From a gamma proteobacterium endosymbiont of Lamellibrachia anaximandri (GTDB lineage: Bacteria > Pseudomonadota > Gammaproteobacteria > Chromatiales > Chromatiaceae): a DNA stretch of 43,818 bases. Both the position numbers and the translations under genes were made by a program. The DNA lies in NCBI GenBank assembly GCA_016756835.1, contig JAESPE010000017.1:1-43818 (forward strand), written 5' to 3'. Below, one piece after another: positions 34,467-42,381 of the stretch. The stretch's first letter is position 1. Every line of letters starts with the position of its first letter. The notes beneath the pieces were generated by a model, which was not told where the DNA came from, did no database searches, and saw nothing but the letters and a program-made list of their open reading frames with translations.

Positions 34467-35270
34467 CTAAAAGCCGGATTGAAATAATAGGGACAGACCA
34501 CCGTTTATTATGGATGGCAGATGAAAAACCGTGGTCTGTCCCTTATTGTTCCCGGCAAACCTTACAGTGTAGTCATACTCCCAACCGTCATTGTCCCACG
34601 GGTGATATGTAATAGGGTTCGTCATCGAAGGAACGATCTTCGCACATGTTTCAAGTTCCGCCAGTACTTTCGCAGAGAGGGGGCCACTCGGGTACTTCAG
34701 GAGAAGAGCATCGTAAACAGCTCTGGTGTTTATTCTTTTCACTTTTTCCCATTCAAGTACCTTAAGCCGGGCTGCTGCGTCCGAGCTGTGTCTGCTGCTT
34801 GGATACGCGCTGAGGAACTCTTCATAAGAGTGGATCATGTCGAATAACGTTGCCTCTTTCCAACGAAACTCTTCAATCCTCTGCTTGGCTTCGTCGACGT
34901 GCCTACCGTCGCTGTTGTGTTCCACGTATTGCTTGAATCCCAGAAGACTGTTTCGGGCTACGGCTTCCTTCCAGTGCAGCGACTCGACCTTCAACCTCGC
35001 ACTGACTGCATGCTCACTGTCAGGATGCCTCTTTAGGAACGCGTTGTAGGCCTGGATTTTGTCGGTTGACATTGCCTCTTGCCAGTGCAGCGACTCAATA
35101 CTCTCCCTGGCCCTGACTGTATAGTCACTGTCAGGATGCTTCTTGAGGAACGCTTCGTAGGCTTGGGCTTTGTCGGTCGACACTGCCTTCTGCCAACGGG
35201 TATCTACCGTTGCACATCCGGCCAACACCAGTAGTAGGAATGTGGATATTGTACATTTCGCCGTATCCAT
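34467..35270 (-). CDS. Repeat lipoprotein with altered 3' end
   Basis: The start at 35270 gives a standard lipoprotein signal (TISTFLLLVLAGC, LAGC lipobox). Residues about 25-200 contain five repeats of roughly 31 residues with W..A...D....Y..FL..HPDS, similar to TPR-like modules of outer-membrane lipoproteins. The segment after them (TNPITYHPWDNDGWEYDYTV) is probably native. The final 20 or so residues (GQTTVFHLPSIINGGLS onward) are encoded by an inverted repeat of GGGACAGACCAC, so the original C terminus has been replaced. A further copy lies just upstream of the start (35300-35311), so the gene is bracketed by the repeat. Function unknown. Confidence 0.7.
   Translation of the reverse strand: MDTAKCTISTFLLLVLAGCATVDTRWQKAVSTDKAQAYEAFLKKHPDSDYTVRARESIESLHWQEAMSTDKIQAYNAFLKRHPDSEHAVSARLKVESLHWKEAVARNSLLGFKQYVEHNSDGRHVDEAKQRIEEFRWKEATLFDMIHSYEEFLSAYPSSRHSSDAAARLKVLEWEKVKRINTRAVYDALLLKYPSGPLSAKVLAELETCAKIVPSMTNPITYHPWDNDGWEYDYTVRFAGNNKGQTTVFHLPSIINGGLSLLFQSGF
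34490..34542. repeat. Inverted pair of GGGACAGACCAC
   Basis: GGGACAGACCAC at 34490-34501 and its complement at 34531-34542 form a hairpin with a 29-base loop; matching extends into CGTTT/AAACG-like flanks with small differences. A third copy is at 35300-35311. The hairpin lies inside the reading frame of the lipoprotein and encodes its last residues. The core resembles the GGGTCAGAC core of the repeats near 29800. Confidence 0.88.
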
Positions 35271-35299
35271 TATGAGTTCATTCTCCTTTTCGCAAGGCA

Positions 35300-35311
35300 G
35301 TGGTCTGTCCC
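35300..35311 (-). repeat. Third GGGACAGACCAC copy, upstream of the lipoprotein gene
   Basis: Reads GTGGTCTGTCCC on the plus strand, 30 bases before the lipoprotein ATG at 35270. The 341 bases from 35271 to 35611 contain no gene; besides this repeat they hold the terminator at 35465 and the tRNA-Lys fragment at 35504, and I see nothing else in them. Confidence 0.8.
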
Positions 35312-35464
35312 CTGTAACGCCCTTTAGCGAAAACCACAATAGGAGTAAGGATAGCACGTTGGTAACAAATTGGTGGCGGCTGTAACACGGAAAAATGGGA
35401 CGAGAAGAAGCAGCAAATGAGCAAGAAAACGCAGTTTATTTTCGGGTTTTTTCGGGGGTCTAAG

Positions 35465-35492
35465 AAAAAAGGGTTACGATTTATCGTAACCC
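35465..35492 (-). terminator. Rho-independent terminator after the tRNA-Lys fragment
   Basis: On the minus strand a perfect ten-base stem (GGGTTACGAT with ATCGTAACCC, two-base loop) is followed at once by TTTTTT. It stands 11 bases beyond the CCA end of the tRNA-Lys fragment, as expected for the original terminator of a tRNA gene. This suggests the DNA left of the fragment is the old chromosomal flank. Confidence 0.85.
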
Positions 35493-35503
35493 CTTGATTT
35501 TAT

Positions 35504-35549
35504 TGGTGGGCCATGAAGAATTCAAACCTTCGACCAATGGATTAAGAGT
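35504..35549 (-). other. 3' fragment of a tRNA-Lys(CUU) gene, prophage attachment-site remnant
   Basis: On the minus strand the 46 bases read ACTCTTAATCC, then a complete T arm (GAAGG-TTTGAAT-TCTTC) and TGGCCCACCA, that is, a tRNA from anticodon loop (CUU) to CCA. The 5' half is absent. Fragments like this are left at the distal end when a phage integrates into a tRNA 3' end. It is beside the M15 endolysin and holin genes. It does not match the 3' end of the intact tRNA-Met at 37261, so the two are not one attL/attR pair. Confidence 0.75.
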
Positions 35550-35611
35550 TATACGGACAGATTAATAGTTTCAATAATTTGGCGTTGTTTATTTTCGAGG
35601 TTTTCCAGGCG

Positions 35612-36010
35612 CTATTTTCGCTTATCCCACCGCGCCATTCCCAACCGAACATCGATGTGCGTGCGCCCCATATACCGACCAATGCCGTAGCGATCTGGGA
35701 AGCGACCCTCAAGGTAGTCGGCGACAGTATCCGCAGGCACCCCGCTAATCCAGAAATCACAGGCGATGCCCTTGGTGTGCTTCGACCCTGCAGCAGCACC
35801 ATTAACGGTACCGTTGTATCCAGAACAGCGGTTGCCGGAATTGAAATGGACTACCAAACGATGACCGACAACCGCTTCAAAATGCGAAACGCAGTCTTCG
35901 ATCACACCGGCAAGCTCCAGATCGACAGTATCAAACCCGCAGCCGCAACGGCATGCAAGCTCATGACGGCTGATATGAGAAGTCAGATTACCCAATACTT
36001 CGTCACCCAA
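35612..36010 (-). CDS. Phage-type M15 peptidase (endolysin)
   Basis: A 132-residue zinc peptidase of the M15A group that cuts peptide bonds in peptidoglycan. Zinc ligands and the active site are visible: SKHTKGIACDFWI (His and Asp of the SxHxxGxAxD motif) and GRTHIDVRLG (second His with Asp). The N terminus ISRHELACRCGCGFD is typical for phage relatives. The start is uncertain (TTG at 36010 with purine-rich AAAGGGG about 15 bases upstream). It follows the holin gene by 47 bases, forming a holin-endolysin lysis cassette of a decayed prophage. The active site appears intact, so the enzyme may still work. Confidence 0.85.
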   Translation of the reverse strand: MGDEVLGNLTSHISRHELACRCGCGFDTVDLELAGVIEDCVSHFEAVVGHRLVVHFNSGNRCSGYNGTVNGAAAGSKHTKGIACDFWISGVPADTVADYLEGRFPDRYGIGRYMGRTHIDVRLGMARWDKRK

Positions 36011-36057
36011 CGCTCGACCAGCCCCTTTACCCCTTCCGTTGCAGCCGGACCACCGAA

Positions 36058-36429
36058 TTAGAACAGCAATACGACACCAACCAACGCATTATTTTCAGCC
36101 GCATGACCCGCCAGCATGGCACTTACACGTTCCCACTTCGCAGGATCACCGGCCAATGCGGCATAAGCGCCCAGCACCACTGATGCCAGGTGTTCGGTTG
36201 CCCAGATACCTGTCACCATCAAGGCGATGACACGGCGCGCCAGGCGGCTTCCCGATATCGATTCAAGCCAGGTCATGTAGACTCGAAATCCTTCAGAGCG
36301 CACCTTCGCTGCATCAACGGCCTTCTCTTCATCGGTGTAGAACAATTTGTCGGCAGCGCTGGAAATGCCGTCGACGATAGCTTCTCCCGCTTTTGAAGAG
36401 CCAAAAAGCGATCCAAGAAAAGTAAACAT
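36058..36429 (-). CDS. Holin of the 3TM (GTA-type) family
   Basis: A 123-residue protein from the ATG at 36429, with a strong AAGGAGAA site upstream. It has an N-terminal amphipathic part (MFTFLGSLFGSSKAGEAI), a charged helix, and then the WLESISGSRLARRVIALMV segment resembling the conserved region of the 3TM holin family. Two to three membrane helices follow (IALMVTGIWATEH, ASVVLGAYAALAG and ALVGVVLLF). Holins form the membrane lesion that lets the endolysin out, and the M15 peptidase gene is next. No other intact phage structural gene is present. Confidence 0.7.
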   Translation of the reverse strand: MFTFLGSLFGSSKAGEAIVDGISSAADKLFYTDEEKAVDAAKVRSEGFRVYMTWLESISGSRLARRVIALMVTGIWATEHLASVVLGAYAALAGDPAKWERVSAMLAGHAAENNALVGVVLLF

Positions 36430-36557
36430 GCGTGATTCTCCTTCCCAGGAAAGATGTAATTTGGATACTGTGTGGTAGGCATTGCGCCAAGACGGCACAA
36501 CCTGAATGGAAGCCTAAGCTCAGCACCAGTCCCTCAAGGGTCCGGGCGCCTTTCTCT

Positions 36558-36668
36558 TTATTTCTTAGTTTCCAGGGAAACAGTGGTGGTATATCCACCC
36601 TTGAGCGCGTGAGTCACTCGCTGAGCAACCCAGGTACCGTCACAACGCCATCCATAAAGCCAGCGCTG
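36558..36668 (-). pseudogene. Fragment resembling phage late control gene D / tail protein
   Basis: The last 36 codons read RWLYGWRCDGTWVAQRV then THALKGGYTTTVSLETKK and stop, similar in pattern to the C terminus of P2-like gpD tail proteins (W-V-x-x-V-x-H-x-L-x-G-G-Y-T-T). A TGA at 36669-36671 interrupts the same frame, and frame-consistent but poor coding continues upstream to about 36780. It lies 128 bases before the holin start, a sensible place in a phage late region. The assignment rests on a short stretch. From 36669 to 36921 I see no other firm feature. Confidence 0.4.
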
Positions 36669-36921
36669 TCACACGTCCACCAGAGCACGCTGACGGCATT
36701 CGAAAGAGATCAGCAGGGTGTCATGGCTATCCAGTACCGTCGGGCGCGCTTCTCGCACCGTGATCGCTGCTCTGAACTATGCGGCTTGGTATTGCGTGAC
36801 AGGAATTCGCCCTGGCTGGCGACTGCAGGCCCAAAGATCGACGCACCGGACTGAAACGACCAGCGACCGCCCTACCGCCGCGACTGGGTCGAACAGGATC
36901 AGCTCACCAAAGCACTAGGCT

Positions 36922-37226
36922 AAAAGCGATCGCGTCACATGGTTTGCAACGCAATCGCCAGACCAGTCATTGATGGCCAGCGCGACAACGGGTCAGACCT
37001 GGTCTTTACAGGCCCAAAGGGTAAACGGATCGGTCGGCTGAATACCAGCGGATGGCAGACATCATGGAAGAAGGCAGGTTTACCCACGGAGGAATGAAGA
37101 AAGGAGTTCATAACCTTCGCCAGTGCCCCAGGCCTGGCAAAATTGCTCGAAGAAGCCAAGAAAGTGAGACGCGAAACGACGCCGATTCTTCGGCCCGTCA
37201 CACAAAACGTCACAAAAAAAAGATAA
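36922..37226 (+). pseudogene. Tyrosine-recombinase (phage integrase) pseudogene
   Basis: Three pieces of an integrase C-terminal domain survive. Frame A: VCNAIARPVIDGQRDNGSD, LVFTGPKGKRIGRLNTSGWQ and TSWKKAGLPTEE, ending in TGA at 37095. Frame shifted: MKKGVHNLR (37094-37120), holding the HxxR box. Back in the first frame: SAPGLAKLLEEAKKVRRETT to a stop at 37224-37226. In relatives the HNLR motif runs HNLRHTFG...LLGH...HYSAP, so an internal deletion has removed the second catalytic box and the tyrosine nucleophile, and one base is lost before MKKG. It abuts the 3' end of tRNA-Met, the normal position of an integrase next to its attachment site. Confidence 0.75.
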
Positions 37227-37245
37227 CGGCCGCCGAAGCGACCGT
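37214..37245 (-). terminator. Rho-independent terminator of tRNA-Met
   Basis: On the minus strand ACGGTCGC, loop TTCG, GCGGCCGT (one mismatch) form an eight-base stem, followed four bases later by a run of eight T. It lies 16 bases after the CCA end of tRNA-Met. The 3' end of the integrase pseudogene on the other strand overlaps it. Confidence 0.75.
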
Positions 37246-37260
37246 AAGTCTTTGAATATA

Positions 37261-37337
37261 TGGTAGCAAGGGGCAGATTTGAACTGCCGACCCCCGCATT
37301 ATGAGTGCGGTGCTCTAACCAACTGAGCTACCTTGCC
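37261..37337 (-). tRNA. tRNA-Met (anticodon CAU), elongator type
   Basis: A complete 77-base cloverleaf with encoded CCA. The acceptor stem GGCAAGG pairs with CCTTGCT (first pair G-T). The D arm is AGCTCAGTTGGTTAGAGC. The anticodon arm has CTCATAA with CAU, and the T arm is GGCAG-TTCAAAT-CTGCC. The first pair is not the C-A mismatch of an initiator tRNA. A CAU tRNA could also be the lysidine-modified Ile2 type; the body resembles elongator Met more, but this is not decisive. It is flanked by a terminator and a dead integrase, so it was once a phage attachment site. Confidence 0.93.
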
Positions 37338-37415
37338 AATGTTATTGCCGCAGAACACTGCGAAGGCCCGGAAGAATACTGATGCAACCAAATCATGTCA
37401 ACTGCCTGGCATTTT

Positions 37416-38507
37416 TCAGACATTAAAACGGAAGTGGATGACATCCCCATCCTTGACCACATACTCCTTGCCTTCCGAGCGCAGCCGCCCGGCATCTCTG
37501 GCGCCCTGTTCGCCCCTGAACTCGACAAAATCGTCGTAAGCAACGACCTCGGCGCGTATGAAACCCCGCTCAAAGTCAGTGTGAATCACGCCGGCCGCCT
37601 GGGGCGCCGTCGCGCTGGCAGAGATAGTCCAGGCTCGCACCTCTTTTTCACCTGCGGTGAAGTAGGTCTCCAGACCCAGGAGATGATAGCCAGCCCGCAC
37701 CACCCGATTCAGTCCCGGCTCATCCAAACCCAAATCCGTCAGAAACGCCTCCCGATCTTCCTCGTCCAGCTCTACGATCTCCGCCTCGATAGCAGCACAG
37801 ACCGGCACCACATCGGCACCCTCAGCTTCTGCAATCTCACGAACACTGTCCAGATGCGGATTGTTCTCGAAGCCCTCTTCATCGACGTTGGCGATGTAGA
37901 ACACCGGCTTGAGGGTGAGCAGAAACAGATCCCGCAGTTCCAGTGACTCATCGTCCGAAAGCGCCATGGAGCGTACCGCATGGCCTTCATCCAGGTGATC
38001 ACGAACGCGCTCCAACAGAACCTTACGCGCCAGTATTTTTTTATCTCCGGTCTTCGCCTGGCGGGCAGTCTTGTCCAGTGCCTTCTCAACGGATTCGAGA
38101 TCAGCCAGCGCCAACTCCGTATTGATCACCTCAATATCTGCCAATGGGTTGATCTTACCGGCGACATGGACCACGTCGTCATTCTCAAAACAGCGCACGA
38201 CTTGGGCAACTGCATCGGTCTCGCGGATATTTGCCAGGAATTTATTTCCCAGCCCTTCACCTTTGGAGGCCCCGGCAACCAAGCCGGCAATATCGACGAA
38301 TTGCATTGTGGTGGGAAGAATATTCTGCGGCTTGACGATTTCGGCAATCACATCGAGTCGGGGATCAGGCAGGGGAACCACCCCTACATTGGGATCGATA
38401 GTGCAGAACGGATAGTTTTCCGCCGCAATAGTCGCTTTGGTCAGTGCATTGAAAAGGGTGGATTTGCCGACATTCGGCAGGCCCACGATGCCGCATTTAA
38501 ATCCCAT
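37416..38507 (-). CDS. ychF: Ribosome-associated GTPase/ATPase YchF (Obg family)
   Basis: A 363-residue protein, exactly the usual YchF length. G1 is [15 protein letters not shown], followed by a [11 protein letters not shown] switch region, G3 [22 protein letters not shown], and the YchF-type TGS C terminus ([19 protein letters not shown] and [17 protein letters not shown]). YchF prefers ATP over GTP and acts on ribosomes and stress responses. A short stem-loop (CCGCTAA/TTAGCGG, 38519-38535) lies 11 bases before the ATG, close to where the ribosome binds. It is the last gene on the minus strand after the chemotaxis cluster, 72 bases after the second STAS gene. Confidence 0.96.
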   Translation of the reverse strand: MGFKCGIVGLPNVGKSTLFNALTKATIAAENYPFCTIDPNVGVVPLPDPRLDVIAEIVKPQNILPTTMQFVDIAGLVAGASKGEGLGNKFLANIRETDAVAQVVRCFENDDVVHVAGKINPLADIEVINTELALADLESVEKALDKTARQAKTGDKKILARKVLLERVRDHLDEGHAVRSMALSDDESLELRDLFLLTLKPVFYIANVDEEGFENNPHLDSVREIAEAEGADVVPVCAAIEAEIVELDEEDREAFLTDLGLDEPGLNRVVRAGYHLLGLETYFTAGEKEVRAWTISASATAPQAAGVIHTDFERGFIRAEVVAYDDFVEFRGEQGARDAGRLRSEGKEYVVKDGDVIHFRFNV

Positions 38508-38518
38508 GGTCTGATATC

Positions 38519-38535
38519 CCGCTAAAAATTAGCGG
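38519..38535 (-). promoter_or_regulatory. Stem-loop in the ychF leader
   Basis: A perfect seven-base stem CCGCTAA/TTAGCGG with a three-base loop ends 11 bases before the ychF start codon on the minus strand. There is no T-run, so it is not an evident terminator. It overlaps or adjoins the ribosome binding region (GCGGGA) and could modulate translation. Confidence 0.35.
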
Positions 38536-38579
38536 CAAGGATACCGGAAAGATTCAACGGGTTTCCAGTCGAATTGAAA

Positions 38580-38885
38580 TTACTGGATAGTAAACAAGGC
38601 GGAAAAATTGGCAATTCTCAGGATATCCTGGATCGCTTCATTACCATTTACCAGCACCACACTGCCCGGCTTTTTACTGCTATGCTCCCGCAACTGCAGC
38701 AACATCCCCATCGCGGAGCTGTCCATATATTCTGCATGGGAGAGATCCACGATATATTCCTTCTCACCTTTTGGCTGTTCCTTGTAGGCCTTGATGAAAT
38801 CCTGGTGAGTTGAAAAATCAAACCTTCCGGTAACGGCAATCGTCACCTTTGAACCGTCACTTGAAAGAGACTTGTTAATCGACAT
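38580..38885 (-). CDS. STAS-domain protein (anti-sigma-factor antagonist type)
   Basis: A 101-residue single STAS domain (VTIAVTGRFDFSTHQDFIKA, then YIVDLSHAEYMDSSAMGMLL). The DSSAMGML motif contains the Ser that is phosphorylated in SpoIIAA-like proteins. It has an ideal AGGAGG site before the ATG at 38885 and follows its paralogue by 20 bases. Such proteins pass signals by binding partner kinases or sensors. Its place after the chemoreceptor gene suggests a link to the chemotaxis array. No anti-sigma kinase or PP2C phosphatase gene is in the window. Confidence 0.85.
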   Translation of the reverse strand: MSINKSLSSDGSKVTIAVTGRFDFSTHQDFIKAYKEQPKGEKEYIVDLSHAEYMDSSAMGMLLQLREHSSKKPGSVVLVNGNEAIQDILRIANFSALFTIQ

Positions 38886-38905
38886 ATGTCCTCCTGTAAC
38901 CCAGC

Positions 38906-39226
38906 CTAAGCTGCCTGGGGTCTTTCTAGTTTAAAAAGATTTTCAAAATGCGAGATGTTCAGAATCTGTCCGATCTCATCATTGAAGCCAACGAGCGTAA
39001 TATCCGCTTTATCTCCACCCGCTCGCTCGCGCAGCACCAGCAACATACCCAAGGCGGAACTATCCATATAAGGGACATTCGACAGATCGATCTCATAGCA
39101 ACGGTAAGGGGCATCCTCTATCGTATAGGTATTGCGGAAATTCGCATGCTGCGAAAAATCAAACCGCCCATTGATCGATATCCGGACAAGCCGTCCATCA
39201 CCTGAAGTTTTTGCAATAATCGACAT
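38906..39226 (-). CDS. STAS-domain protein, paralogue of the next gene
   Basis: A 106-residue STAS protein from the ATG at 39226 (MSIIAKTSGDG; GGAAAG precedes it). It parallels its neighbour closely: VRISINGRFDFSQHANFRN, YEIDLSNVPYMDSSALGMLL and the conserved Ser of DSSALGML. Tandem duplication is likely. It differs in its middle (TIEDAPYRC) and in the C terminus (FENLFKLERPQAA). It follows the chemoreceptor by 57 bases in the same direction, so it is probably part of the same transcript. Confidence 0.85.
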   Translation of the reverse strand: MSIIAKTSGDGRLVRISINGRFDFSQHANFRNTYTIEDAPYRCYEIDLSNVPYMDSSALGMLLVLRERAGGDKADITLVGFNDEIGQILNISHFENLFKLERPQAA

Positions 39227-39283
39227 AACTTTCCAACAAATACATCTGTGAGCTGACGGCCCCACTACCCGGCCCCGTCAACA

Positions 39284-40495
39284 CTAAAATAACTCCACAT
39301 CACCCTCGTCCATGGATGTCTGATCCACCGGCTTGTGCGCCTGTTCCTGCGAGAATTCTTCCTGAATCATGACCCGCAACTGCCCCATTTTCACTGCGAA
39401 TGTTTCGGCACTGCCAGCCGGATCCAGCATCATGCCATCAATGTCCGACTGCACACGCCTGAAAATCTCATTCAGGCGCCCAATATGGTGTTCGCTATAA
39501 CCCGCCAATTGCCGGACAATGTCTTCAAACTGCAACGAGCGTACCGCGTCGCCCACCAGGTAATTGATCCGACCGGACATCTCAGAGACCTGAGAGAGAT
39601 GCAAGGCAGTGCTTTCATTCATCTGGCCGATCTGCTCCATCATCTCATCAACCTTGGATTTGGACTGAATCGCAAAAGTCATATCCTTGGAGGCAAGCTT
39701 TGCCACCGAATCCTTGGCCTCGGAAATACTATCGCGGGAACCGACAATGACCTCACGTATCTCGTCGTTGAAACGGTTCGAACGCTGCGAGAGCTTGCGC
39801 ACCTCATCAGCCACCACCGCAAACCCCCGCCCTGCCTCTCCGGCACGAGCCGCTTCTATGGCCGCATTCAGCGCCAGCAAGTTGGTCTGATCGGCAATCA
39901 TCTTGACATCGTTCAGCAGCGCATCGGCCTTATCCATCTGGGATGCCATATCCTCGATGGTTTCCACCATATACATGGTGTTTTGGCTGATCTCCACAAC
40001 ATGAGTGACAAAAAAACGCAGAACCTTGTCTGTCTCCTGGGCAAACTCCGCAAAGGACACCTGCCCACTCTCATTTTCGATATTGTCCGCGACATTAGCC
40101 AGCATCGCTTGAACCATGTCCAACTGGGCCTGGGATTGATCGTTTATGCCATTGAAACTGCCTTGCAGGGTACCGACAGCATCGCCAACCAGTGCTCGAA
40201 TCTGGCTCAACTCACTCTCCAGAGACCCAGTCAAACCCCCGACACCGGTTTGCAGATCATCTGCCAACCCCTGCATTTCGGAGGCAAGTGCTGATCCACC
40301 TTCGGTTGCACTCAGGGTTTGCGCCTTGTCCCGATCCGCTTGATAGAGTCGGTGGTGCTGTACTCCCCATAAGACAGTCAGCGTCAGAAGAGCACCCGCT
40401 TCAAACCAGGCTGAACCCAGCACCAGCACGGCGACAAACAGCACTACGCTGGCCAGATAGGGTATCCAATGGGTTTTCAGATATTCGGCTTTCAC
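39284..40495 (-). CDS. Methyl-accepting chemotaxis protein without periplasmic sensor
   Basis: A 403-residue chemoreceptor. Two N-terminal membrane helices (residues about 11-29 and 33-46) are joined by only a few residues, so there is no periplasmic ligand domain and no obvious HAMP. The signalling hairpin is typical: [20 protein letters not shown] followed by [20 protein letters not shown]. Long helices flank it. The C terminus is [10 protein letters not shown], a tail shared with CheD and the first gene of the cluster. It lies downstream of cheB (135-base gap) and upstream of two STAS genes. The input signal is unknown; it might come through a partner protein or the membrane. Confidence 0.9.
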   Translation of the reverse strand: MKAEYLKTHWIPYLASVVLFVAVLVLGSAWFEAGALLTLTVLWGVQHHRLYQADRDKAQTLSATEGGSALASEMQGLADDLQTGVGGLTGSLESELSQIRALVGDAVGTLQGSFNGINDQSQAQLDMVQAMLANVADNIENESGQVSFAEFAQETDKVLRFFVTHVVEISQNTMYMVETIEDMASQMDKADALLNDVKMIADQTNLLALNAAIEAARAGEAGRGFAVVADEVRKLSQRSNRFNDEIREVIVGSRDSISEAKDSVAKLASKDMTFAIQSKSKVDEMMEQIGQMNESTALHLSQVSEMSGRINYLVGDAVRSLQFEDIVRQLAGYSEHHIGRLNEIFRRVQSDIDGMMLDPAGSAETFAVKMGQLRVMIQEEFSQEQAHKPVDQTSMDEGDVELF

Positions 40496-40630
40496 TCTAC
40501 AACGTCCAGTTTCGAAAAATGCAACCCGTTGCAGCTGGTTTGACTTGCCGGGCTCTTCACCACTTATCGGCGAGACCGGAAAAAACCTTAGCCTCTTTTT
40601 GAAAATGGTCGGAAAATATCGTCCCGGACA

Positions 40631-41701
40631 CTACTCGGAACTCAACTCCTGCAAGCGTTTGCCGATCTTGTTTAACGAAAGGACTTCCTCCACAAAACCC
40701 CGCTTCACCGCCTCCCCAGGCATACCCCAAACAACGCTCGTCCTCTCATCCTGTGCGATGGTTGGAGAACCTGCCTGCCTCATCTCTCCCATCCCTGCGG
40801 CTCCGTCATCCCCCATACCGGTCAACATAACGGCAATGGCATTGGCGCCCGCATTCTGGGAAAGAGAGCGAAACATGACATCCACCGATGGCTTGTGACG
40901 ATTGACCGGAGGACCATCGTTCAGCTTGCAGATATATCGCGCACCATCCCGCTGTATGATGAGATGACGGTTACCCGGAGCGATATAGACATGGCCAGGC
41001 AGAACCTGCTGACCATCACGCGCCTCAAGCACGGTCAGGGCAGTAAGACTGTTGACCCGCTGGGCAAACGGACCACTGAAGGCCTCGGGGATATGCTGTG
41101 ATATCACGATGCCAGGCATATCCGGCGGCAGATCGCGCACCACGTCCTTGATCGCTTCCGTACCGCCGGTGGATGAACCGATGCCGATGATTCTATCGGT
41201 GGTGCGGAAATGTTTTTTCATCACAGGCTTGGAAAGCACCGCATCGGCACTCAATTTCTTGATAACCTCGGTTTTTTTGGCCGGTCGCCGTTCCAGTGCC
41301 CGCACCCTGGCCTTGGCCGCCGCCTTGACCTTGCCGATGATCTCTTCCGAATATTCGGGCAACTCGTGCGCCACATCCAGTTTCGGCTTGGAAACAAAGT
41401 CCACCGCACCCGCCTCGAGTGCACGCAGCGTGACGTCGGCACCCTGTTCCGTCAGGGTGGATACCATCACCACCGGCATCGGGCGAAGACGCATCAGATT
41501 GCCGAGAAATGTAACACCGTCCATGCGCGGCATCTCAACATCAAGCGTCAAAACGTCAGGGTTCAGCTTCTTTATCTTGTCACGCGCCACAAAAGGATCG
41601 GCGGCACTTCCGACCACTTCGATCCCGGGATCGTCACTCAGGATTGATGTCAACAACTGGCGCACCAGCGCTGAATCATCCACCACCAGAACCTTGATCA
41701 T
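40631..41701 (-). CDS. cheB: Protein-glutamate methylesterase/glutamine deamidase CheB
   Basis: A 356-residue two-domain response regulator that removes methyl groups from chemoreceptors. The receiver domain (1-120) has [14 protein letters not shown], the phospho-acceptor Asp in [25 protein letters not shown] and the Lys of VSKP. The esterase domain has the catalytic Ser in [12 protein letters not shown], the His in [17 protein letters not shown] and the Asp in [13 protein letters not shown]. Length and motifs are standard. It follows cheD by 46 bases. CheA, CheW and CheY are not in the window and may lie beyond the right edge. Confidence 0.97.
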   Translation of the reverse strand: MIKVLVVDDSALVRQLLTSILSDDPGIEVVGSAADPFVARDKIKKLNPDVLTLDVEMPRMDGVTFLGNLMRLRPMPVVMVSTLTEQGADVTLRALEAGAVDFVSKPKLDVAHELPEYSEEIIGKVKAAAKARVRALERRPAKKTEVIKKLSADAVLSKPVMKKHFRTTDRIIGIGSSTGGTEAIKDVVRDLPPDMPGIVISQHIPEAFSGPFAQRVNSLTALTVLEARDGQQVLPGHVYIAPGNRHLIIQRDGARYICKLNDGPPVNRHKPSVDVMFRSLSQNAGANAIAVMLTGMGDDGAAGMGEMRQAGSPTIAQDERTSVVWGMPGEAVKRGFVEEVLSLNKIGKRLQELSSE

Positions 41702-41747
41702 GATTTTTCTTCCATCACTACAACTAAACCTTCTCGTTTGTTATTAA

Positions 41748-42374
41748 TCAGAAAAGCTCCACCTCACCCACCACTGGCGCTTCTTCGATATCGTGCTGAT
41801 AGGCAACCTCGCGCTTGACTACTGTATCGTTGTGCATATGTTTAAGTTTCTTTATTCTCACCCTGCCGCTGGCGGGATAGAAAACAACCTTTCTGGGGTA
41901 GATATCACCGACATCCTCACCCAAAAGGTTTAACTGTTCCTGCTCAATATATTCGCGGATGAACTGAATATTTTTCTCTCCAACATCGGACATTCCACTG
42001 ATAATCTTGCCACCCCCAAAGATCTTCACAGACAGATTGGGACGATGCCCACCGTGACGCAAAATATCGTTGATCATATGCTCCATGGCGTAGTTCCCGT
42101 ACCGGGTGGAGGTGCTCACAAGATCACTCCCCCCCCAGGAACCGCTGTCACTCAGAGGCAGCATGAAATGATTCATACCACCGATACCGAAAACAGTGTC
42201 CCAAATACAAGCCGACACGCAGGAACCCAGTACTGTGGTGATGATCTCGTCATTGGTCGTCACATAATATTCTCCCGGCAGAATCTTAGCCGCCGGCATC
42301 TTATGATTTCGATCCCAATACCGGTTGATCGTCTCAAACCCCGGCAATGACTTGGTCGTCTCCTGATGCGTCAT
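41748..42374 (-). CDS. cheD: Chemoreceptor glutamine deamidase CheD
   Basis: A 208-residue CheD, which deamidates glutamines on chemoreceptors. The catalytic Cys lies in TTVLGSCVSACIWD, followed by the His of GIGGMNHFMLP, and FGGGKII and GEKNIQFIREYI are further family landmarks. An N-terminal extension of about 30 residues precedes the core. The C terminus ends GEVELF, the tail also carried by the chemoreceptor and by the protein upstream of cheR. It begins seven bases after cheR. Confidence 0.95.
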   Translation of the reverse strand: MTHQETTKSLPGFETINRYWDRNHKMPAAKILPGEYYVTTNDEIITTVLGSCVSACIWDTVFGIGGMNHFMLPLSDSGSWGGSDLVSTSTRYGNYAMEHMINDILRHGGHRPNLSVKIFGGGKIISGMSDVGEKNIQFIREYIEQEQLNLLGEDVGDIYPRKVVFYPASGRVRIKKLKHMHNDTVVKREVAYQHDIEEAPVVGEVELF

Positions 42375-42381
42375 ATCCCGG

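Noticed and set aside
35504-35549. A complete tRNA gene
   Set aside because: The acceptor 5' strand, D arm and half of the anticodon arm are missing; only the 3' portion is present.
36432-36854. Plus-strand frame of 140 codons in the prophage remnant
   Set aside because: It runs antisense to the holin leader and the tail-gene fragment, with no recognisable domain or ribosome binding site.
39335-40294. Open frame of 319 codons on the plus strand opposite the chemoreceptor
   Set aside because: The minus strand encodes an unmistakable chemoreceptor; the antisense translation is His/Leu/Gln-rich with no domain or ribosome binding site.
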